A stretch of DNA of 9,362 nucleotides from Solirubrobacteraceae bacterium (GTDB lineage Bacteria; Actinomycetota; Thermoleophilia; Solirubrobacterales; Solirubrobacteraceae): positions 1 to 9,362 of the forward strand of contig JAICUS010000203.1 of the NCBI GenBank assembly GCA_025935735.1, in the 5' to 3' direction. A program made the translations under genes and the position numbers. The notes under the pieces were generated by a model, which searched no databases, was not told where the DNA came from, and was given only the letters and a program-made list of their open reading frames with translations. Positions 5,680 to 9,362 of the stretch are shown here, in pieces. The number at the start of each line of letters is the position of its first letter. The first letter of the stretch is position 1.

Positions 5680-5859
5680 TCACTCGTCGAACGGGCTGAA
5701 GTCGACCTTCCTGGCGCCGCACACGGGGCAGTACCAGTCGTCGGGTACGGCTTCGAACGCGGTCCCGGCGGGGATGCCGCCGTCCGGATCGCCCTCGCGC
5801 GGGTCGTAGATGAACCCGCACGACTCGCACATCCAGCGCGGCGCCGTCTCCGTCGTCAT
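5680..5859 (-). CDS. Rubredoxin
   Basis: A 59-residue rubredoxin, a soluble one-electron carrier with a mononuclear Fe(Cys)4 centre. Two typical knuckles are visible: CESCG (Cys11, Cys14) and CPVCG (Cys44, Cys47), separated by the usual YDPxxGDPDGGIxxGTxFxxxPDDW core. Only a short acidic tail (DFSPFDE) follows. Length and motif spacing are canonical (53-60). The ATG at 5859 follows a TAATAT element by 8 bases with no Shine-Dalgarno sequence, suggesting a leaderless or nearly leaderless message. The open frame continues upstream, but that part is antisense to the Nudix gene and is not coding. The membrane/SpeE-like gene starts 10 bases after its stop. In other bacteria rubredoxins feed oxygenases such as alkane hydroxylase or oxygen-detoxifying enzymes. 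No such partner is in view, so its electron acceptor is unknown. Confidence 0.96.
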   Translation of the reverse strand: MTTETAPRWMCESCGFIYDPREGDPDGGIPAGTAFEAVPDDWYCPVCGARKVDFSPFDE

Positions 5860-5867
5860 GCGGCGGC

Positions 5868-5873
5868 ATATTA
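5868..5873 (-). promoter_or_regulatory. Candidate -10 element for the rubredoxin gene, leaderless arrangement
   Basis: On the minus strand TAATAT stands 8 bases before the ATG at 5859, in a locally A/T-rich spot of an otherwise GC-rich region. The spacing would put transcription start at or within a base or two of the start codon. No clear -35 element is visible. It overlaps the candidate -10 of the divergent Nudix gene by two bases. Confidence 0.55.
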
Positions 5874-5877
5874 GGCT
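5872..5877 (+). promoter_or_regulatory. Candidate -10 element for the Nudix gene, leaderless arrangement
   Basis: TAGGCT fits the TANNNT pattern common for actinobacterial -10 elements and ends 6 bases before the ATG at 5884, the spacing expected if the A of ATG is the transcription start. There is no Shine-Dalgarno sequence in the 24-base gap. No clear -35 element is seen. Confidence 0.45.
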
Positions 5878-5883
5878 GACCTG

Positions 5884-6504
5884 ATGGAGTCGGGACCAGA
5901 GCCGGGGACGATCCTCAACACGAGCGGCGAGCCCACCGTGCCGCGCCAGGCGGCGACCGTGATCGTCCTGCGGGGTGGGTCGCAGCGGCTCGAGGTGCTG
6001 ATGGTCCAGCGCACGCCGAAGGCGCGCTTCATGGGCGGCGCCTGGGTGTTCCCGGGCGGCGCGGTCGACGCCCACGAGGGCGAAGGTGACGCCAGCCATC
6101 GCGCCGCCGCGGTGCGCGAGGTCCAAGAGGAGGCGGGGCTGACGCTGCCCGACCCGACGGCGCTCGTGCCGTTCGCCCGCTGGATCACGCCTCCCGAGGT
6201 CACGGTGCGCTTCGACACCTACTTCTTCCTGGCGCGCGCTCCGGAGAACCAGGAGGCCGAGCCGGACGGCCAGGAGACCGTGGACGCCCGCTGGTTCACC
6301 CCCGCGCGGGCGCTGGAGGGCGGCGAGGCGGGCGACCTGCTGCTGGTCTTCCCGACGATCAAGAACCTCGAGCGGCTCGCCCGCTTCGACTCCGCCGACG
6401 CGCTGCTGGAGTGGGCCGCGGGACACGAGGTCCGGCCGGTCCAGCCGCGGGTGGAGGGCCAGGGCGAGGCCGCGCGGATCGTGCTCGAAGACGACGATGA
6501 CTGA
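5884..6504 (+). CDS. Nudix hydrolase, extended Nudix box (NUDT19/CoA-diphosphatase-like subgroup)
   Basis: A 206-residue Nudix hydrolase; the family cleaves nucleoside diphosphates linked to another group X, using Mg2+ held by the Nudix box. Seen: [12 protein letters not shown] (54-65) and REVQEEAGL (78-86) with metal-binding glutamates. The classical box is G-x5-E-x7-REUxEExGU. Here the gap between Glu65 and Arg78 is 12, so about five residues are inserted. An extended box followed by a [23 protein letters not shown] segment recalls the NUDT19-type subgroup, some of whose members act on CoA esters. The substrate remains inference. The C-terminus is acidic (EDDDD). The ATG at 5884 has no ribosome site but lies 6 bases after a plausible -10 element, so the message is probably leaderless. 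The gene overlaps the downstream dehydrogenase by 8 bases (ATGACTGA), suggesting an operon and coupled translation. Confidence 0.92.
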   Translation: MESGPEPGTILNTSGEPTVPRQAATVIVLRGGSQRLEVLMVQRTPKARFMGGAWVFPGGAVDAHEGEGDASHRAAAVREVQEEAGLTLPDPTALVPFARWITPPEVTVRFDTYFFLARAPENQEAEPDGQETVDARWFTPARALEGGEAGDLLLVFPTIKNLERLARFDSADALLEWAAGHEVRPVQPRVEGQGEAARIVLEDDDD

Positions 6505-7477
6505 CGAGCGGCTGACCGTCGCGGTCACCGGCCCGACGGGCGAGCTCGGCCGGGCGTTCCTGCGCGCGCTGGACCGCCGCCGCGACGTCGCACGCGTGCT
6601 CGGGATGGCCCGGCGGCCGTTCGACCCGGCGTCGCTGGGTCTGCGCAAGACCGAGTACCGGCAGGGCGACGTGCTCGACCGCGCGGCGGTGGACGCGCTG
6701 GCCGAGGAGGCCGACGTCTTCGTCCACCTCGCGTTCATCATCCTCGGCGGCCACGACGAGACGCGGCGGGTGAACCTGATCGGCTCGCGCAACGCGTTCG
6801 CGGCGGCGGTGGCTTCGCCGCGGGTCAAGCGGCTCGTCTACACGTCTTCGGTGGCCGCCTACGGGTTCCACGAGGACAACCCGCAGCCGCTCACCGAGGA
6901 CGTGCCGGTGCGCGGCACCGAGCGCTTCTACTACTCGGCCCAGAAGGCGGAGCTGGAGGCCGCGCTGGACGACGAGACCACCGGCTCCGGCCTCGAGGTC
7001 TACGTGTTGCGGCCGTGCATCGTCGCCGGCCCGGACGCGCTGATGCTGATCCGCGAGATACCGAAGGCGCCCGGCATCGTGCGCCGCGTGCTCCCACCCG
7101 TGCTGCCGAACCCGGGCGTGCCGCTGCAGCTCGTCCACCACGACGACGTCGCCTCCGCGCTCGTGGCCGCGACCCGCGGCGCGGGCAGGCCGGGCGCCTA
7201 CAACCTGGCCGGCGAGGGGACGATCACGCTCGGCGACCTGGCGCACGAGCTCGGCTGGCGCTCTATCCCCGTGCCGTCGCAGCTCGTGACCGCGGCGGCG
7301 GTGGGCGCCGCGCTGCCGCTCGTGCCCTCCCAGGCCCAGTGGGTCAACGCCGGCCGGGTGCCGGTGGTCATGGACACGTCGCGTGCGCGGCGCGAGCTGC
7401 GCTGGCGGCCGAAGTTCGACACCCGCGAGGTGCTGCGCCTCACCGCGGCCGCGGCGCGCGAGCAGGGCCTGGTCTAA
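6497..7477 (+). CDS. NAD(P)-dependent epimerase/dehydratase (extended short-chain dehydrogenase)
   Basis: A 326-residue extended short-chain dehydrogenase/reductase. The N-terminal Rossmann motif [11 protein letters not shown] has glycines 12, 15 and 18. Asp59 in the QGDVLD block, VHLAF (76-80), and YTSSVAAYG (115-123) with Ser117/118 follow. The catalytic pair is Tyr146 and Lys150 in [15 protein letters not shown] and [12 protein letters not shown] are typical of the epimerase/dehydratase branch, which oxidises, epimerises or reduces sugar nucleotides, steroids and other alcohols. The C-terminal third ([18 protein letters not shown]) is hydrophobic, so weak membrane contact is possible. The start ATG at 6497 overlaps the Nudix stop by 8 bases with only a poor ribosome site, so it is probably translated by coupling. 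Its TAA stop overlaps the stop of the opposite gene. The substrate cannot be deduced, and the Nudix pairing does not settle it. Confidence 0.92.
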   Translation: MTDERLTVAVTGPTGELGRAFLRALDRRRDVARVLGMARRPFDPASLGLRKTEYRQGDVLDRAAVDALAEEADVFVHLAFIILGGHDETRRVNLIGSRNAFAAAVASPRVKRLVYTSSVAAYGFHEDNPQPLTEDVPVRGTERFYYSAQKAELEAALDDETTGSGLEVYVLRPCIVAGPDALMLIREIPKAPGIVRRVLPPVLPNPGVPLQLVHHDDVASALVAATRGAGRPGAYNLAGEGTITLGDLAHELGWRSIPVPSQLVTAAAVGAALPLVPSQAQWVNAGRVPVVMDTSRARRELRWRPKFDTREVLRLTAAAAREQGLV

Positions 7478-9362
7478 CCGATCAGGTCGAGCGCGGCGCC
7501 GACGACCGACTCGGCGTCGATCTCGTGGTGCTCGTAGAGGTCGGCGATGTCGCCGGCCTGGCCGAAGCGCTGCACACCGAGGCAGGCGATCGGCGACCCC
7601 AGGAACGCCAGCGTGTGCGGGTGGCCGTCGAGCAGGGAGACGATCGGGACGCCGTGGCGGAACAGCCGCTCGAGCGTGCGCGGGTCGCCGTCGCCGAGGC
7701 CGGAGCGGGCCTGGAGCGAGCGGAACAGCAGGTCGGCGCTGGTGACGCAGACGACCTCGGCGGCGATCCCGGCCTCGGTGAGCTCGTCGGCCGCCGCCAG
7801 CGCCTCGGGCACGAGCGCGCCCATCACCGCGATAGCCACCTGCGGGGCGTCGTGCGAACGGAGCTTGTAGCCGCCCTGGAGCACCTCCTCGCGCGTGCCG
7901 GTGTGCAGCGACTGGTCGATCGGCCGCGTGGACAGGCGGAAGTAGGCGGACGTGCCGTCGGTCCGGCCGAGCTGCGACAGCGCGTGCAGGAACGCCCACT
8001 CGAAGTCTTGGCCGAACGCCGGCTCCCAGAACACGCAGCCGGGCTGCTCGATGCCGATCGACGGCGTGATCACCGACTGGTGCGCGCCGCCCTCCGGCCC
8101 GAGCGTCACGCCGCTCGGCGTGCCGACGAGGATCGACTGCCCGCCGGCGTAGATGCCGAACGACCACGGCTCCAGCGCGCGGGCCACGAACGGGTCGTAG
8201 ATCGTCCCCACCGGCAGCAGCGGCTGGCCGTCGCGCGACCAGGTGGCGCCGAGCTCGCCCAGCAGGCCGACCAGGTTGACCTCGGCGATCCCCAGCTCGA
8301 TGTGGCGCCCGTGGTCGGACTCGCGCCAGCGCACGAGCGTGTCGGTGTCGTCGGCGAACCAGTCGATGCGGTCCCCGATGCTCCAGATGCCGGCCTTGTT
8401 GATCCAGCCGCCGAGGTTGGTCGAGGTCCCGACGTCGGGCGACACCGTGACCACGCGCTCGGCCACCTCCGGCGCCTCGCGCACCAGGTCGACGAAGAAG
8501 CGCCCGAACGCCTGCTGGGTGGAGACGCGGCCGGTGTGGCTGCGGCCCAGGTCGGGCGGGACGCGGGGCGTTCGGGCGGCGCGCGGCGGCTCGCGGCGCA
8601 GACGCTTCGCCGTCTGGGCGCACAGCTCGGCCTCCGGCGAGCCCGGCTCGAGCGGCCGCCACGGCTCGCCCGGGTCCTCGCCGAGCTGCTGCGCCAGCTC
8701 CGCGTACTGGGCGTCGCCGAGTAGCGCCGAGTGGTTGGCCGGGTGGCCCTCGGTGGGCAGCGTCCAGCCCTTGATCGTGTAGGCGAAGACGACCGACGGG
8801 CGGTCGCGGACCTCGTCGGCCTGGCGGTAGCCGTCGATCAGCGCCGCGAGGTCGTGGCCGCCGAGGTCGCGGAACGTGGCGAGCAGGTCTTGGTCCTCGA
8901 GGTCGGAGACGTCGACCTCCAGGCGCTCGCGCAGCTCCGGGGCGTCCGCGCGGAGCAGGCGCTGGTACTCCTCGTTGGGCATCGCGTCGATGCGCGCGCG
9001 CAGCGCGGGCATCCGTTGCAGCCGCGGCCCGTACTTGACCATCACCGTGTGCCAGCCGGCGGCCTCGAACATCGCCGCGAGCCGTCCGGCGGCGATGTCC
9101 GGGACGACGCGGTCCAGCGACTGGCGGTTGAGGTCGACCACCCACATCACCTCGCCCAGGCGAGCGACCATCGGATCGGCGATCGCCTCCCAGCAGGCGC
9201 CCTCGTCGAGCTCGGCGTCCCCGATCAGCGCGATCTGGCGACCGCCGCGCGGGACGTCGAAGTGGCCGGCGACGTAGCGGTGGGCGAGCGCGCCCCAGAT
9301 CGGCGCGGTGGCGCCGAGGCCGACGGAGCCGGTCGAGTAGTCCACCGGGTCCGGGTCCTTCG
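7474..9362 (-). CDS. Pyruvate dehydrogenase E1 (AceE-like)/transketolase-like thiamine-diphosphate enzyme, partial
   Basis: The gene runs off the right edge. About 628 C-terminal residues are visible; the frame stays open to the last base, so an N-terminal portion is missing. Counting from the first GTG (minus 9345): DYSTGSVGLGA (2-12), the diphosphate-binding region IGDAELDEGACWEA (41-54) with VVDLNRQSLD (69-78), and YTIKGWTLPTEGHPANHS (189-206). An Arg/Pro-rich linker (about 247-273) then leads to a pyrimidine-binding domain: HIELGIAEVNLVGLLGELG (348-366) with Glu355 as the likely cofactor-activating glutamate, then GTPSGVTLGPEGGAHQS (408-424). A transketolase C-terminal domain ends the chain. 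The order and the DYSTGSVGLG and GDAELDE blocks suit a homodimeric pyruvate dehydrogenase E1, which decarboxylates pyruvate and passes acetyl to lipoyl-E2. Another 2-keto acid or a transketolase-like reaction is possible. The GTG at 9345 is unlikely to be the true start, since codons for KDPDP precede it. The stop overlaps the opposite gene's stop. Confidence 0.88.
   Translation of the reverse strand, partial: KDPDPVDYSTGSVGLGATAPIWGALAHRYVAGHFDVPRGGRQIALIGDAELDEGACWEAIADPMVARLGEVMWVVDLNRQSLDRVVPDIAAGRLAAMFEAAGWHTVMVKYGPRLQRMPALRARIDAMPNEEYQRLLRADAPELRERLEVDVSDLEDQDLLATFRDLGGHDLAALIDGYRQADEVRDRPSVVFAYTIKGWTLPTEGHPANHSALLGDAQYAELAQQLGEDPGEPWRPLEPGSPEAELCAQTAKRLRREPPRAARTPRVPPDLGRSHTGRVSTQQAFGRFFVDLVREAPEVAERVVTVSPDVGTSTNLGGWINKAGIWSIGDRIDWFADDTDTLVRWRESDHGRHIELGIAEVNLVGLLGELGATWSRDGQPLLPVGTIYDPFVARALEPWSFGIYAGGQSILVGTPSGVTLGPEGGAHQSVITPSIGIEQPGCVFWEPAFGQDFEWAFLHALSQLGRTDGTSAYFRLSTRPIDQSLHTGTREEVLQGGYKLRSHDAPQVAIAVMGALVPEALAAADELTEAGIAAEVVCVTSADLLFRSLQARSGLGDGDPRTLERLFRHGVPIVSLLDGHPHTLAFLGSPIACLGVQRFGQAGDIADLYEHHEIDAESVVGAALDLIG

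Noticed and set aside
2772..5699. A 975-codon plus-strand open frame antisense to the BKACE, membrane and SpeE-like genes
   Set aside because: Its product is dominated by Arg, Ala, Gly, Gln and Asp with no domain, and it runs exactly opposite three well-supported genes. Absence of stops is expected in the antisense frame of GC-rich genes.
5860..6828. Upstream extension of the rubredoxin frame (about 320 more codons)
   Set aside because: The extension is antisense to the Nudix and dehydrogenase genes and lacks homology-like motifs. The canonical rubredoxin length and the -10 element fix the start at 5859.
7015..8724. A 569-codon plus-strand open frame opposite the E1 gene
   Set aside because: Starts inside the dehydrogenase gene in another frame and runs antisense to conserved E1 sequence; no recognisable domain.
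6359..9145. A 928-codon minus-strand open frame across the thiamine-diphosphate enzyme and dehydrogenase genes
   Set aside because: It is a shifted or antisense shadow of two conserved genes, with Arg/Pro/Ala-rich low-complexity content and no motif.

Overview
The window is very GC-rich and gene-dense, with short intergenic gaps, GTG/TTG starts, overlapping genes and at least one apparently leaderless gene pair. Together with a 70-residue biotin carrier resembling mycobacterial TB7.3, this points to a high-GC actinobacterium. A member of the Thermoleophilia/Solirubrobacterales would fit, but that placement is inference from gene style, not from a marker gene. No tRNA, rRNA, CRISPR array, insertion sequence or prophage gene is visible, and no stretch without a gene exceeds about 200 bases.

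Layout from left to right. (1) 2-981, + strand: a small biotin carrier protein followed after 2 bases by a crotonase-fold enzyme. The latter lacks the second crotonase glutamate and resembles methylmalonyl-CoA decarboxylase. (2) 1022-1192, - strand: a 56-residue hydrophobic membrane protein with a strong ribosome binding site and a 19-base perfect palindrome in its upstream region. (3) 1369-2592, + strand: a BioF-type 8-amino-7-oxononanoate synthase with no other biotin-synthesis gene in view. (4) 2593-2789: a convergent gap. (5) 5859 down to 2790, - strand: a compact cluster of rubredoxin, a membrane protein fused to a spermidine-synthase-like domain, a second copy of only the membrane part of that protein, and a beta-keto-acid cleavage enzyme (DUF849/BKACE). 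(6) 5884-7477, + strand: a Nudix hydrolase and an extended short-chain dehydrogenase overlapping by 8 bases. (7) 7474-9362, - strand: most of a pyruvate-dehydrogenase-E1/transketolase-like thiamine-diphosphate enzyme, open at the right edge.

Common threads are acyl-CoA and keto-acid metabolism: biotin carrier, CoA decarboxylase-like crotonase, BKACE, a Nudix enzyme of the CoA-diphosphatase-like subgroup, and a pyruvate-dehydrogenase-like E1. The least ordinary parts are the rubredoxin/membrane-SpeE/membrane-only paralogue/BKACE cluster, whose joint purpose I do not recognise, and the 24-base divergent gap at 5860-5883. That gap seems to hold two overlapping -10 elements, each placed to give a leaderless or nearly leaderless message. 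I see no clear defence, mobile or other striking novel system.
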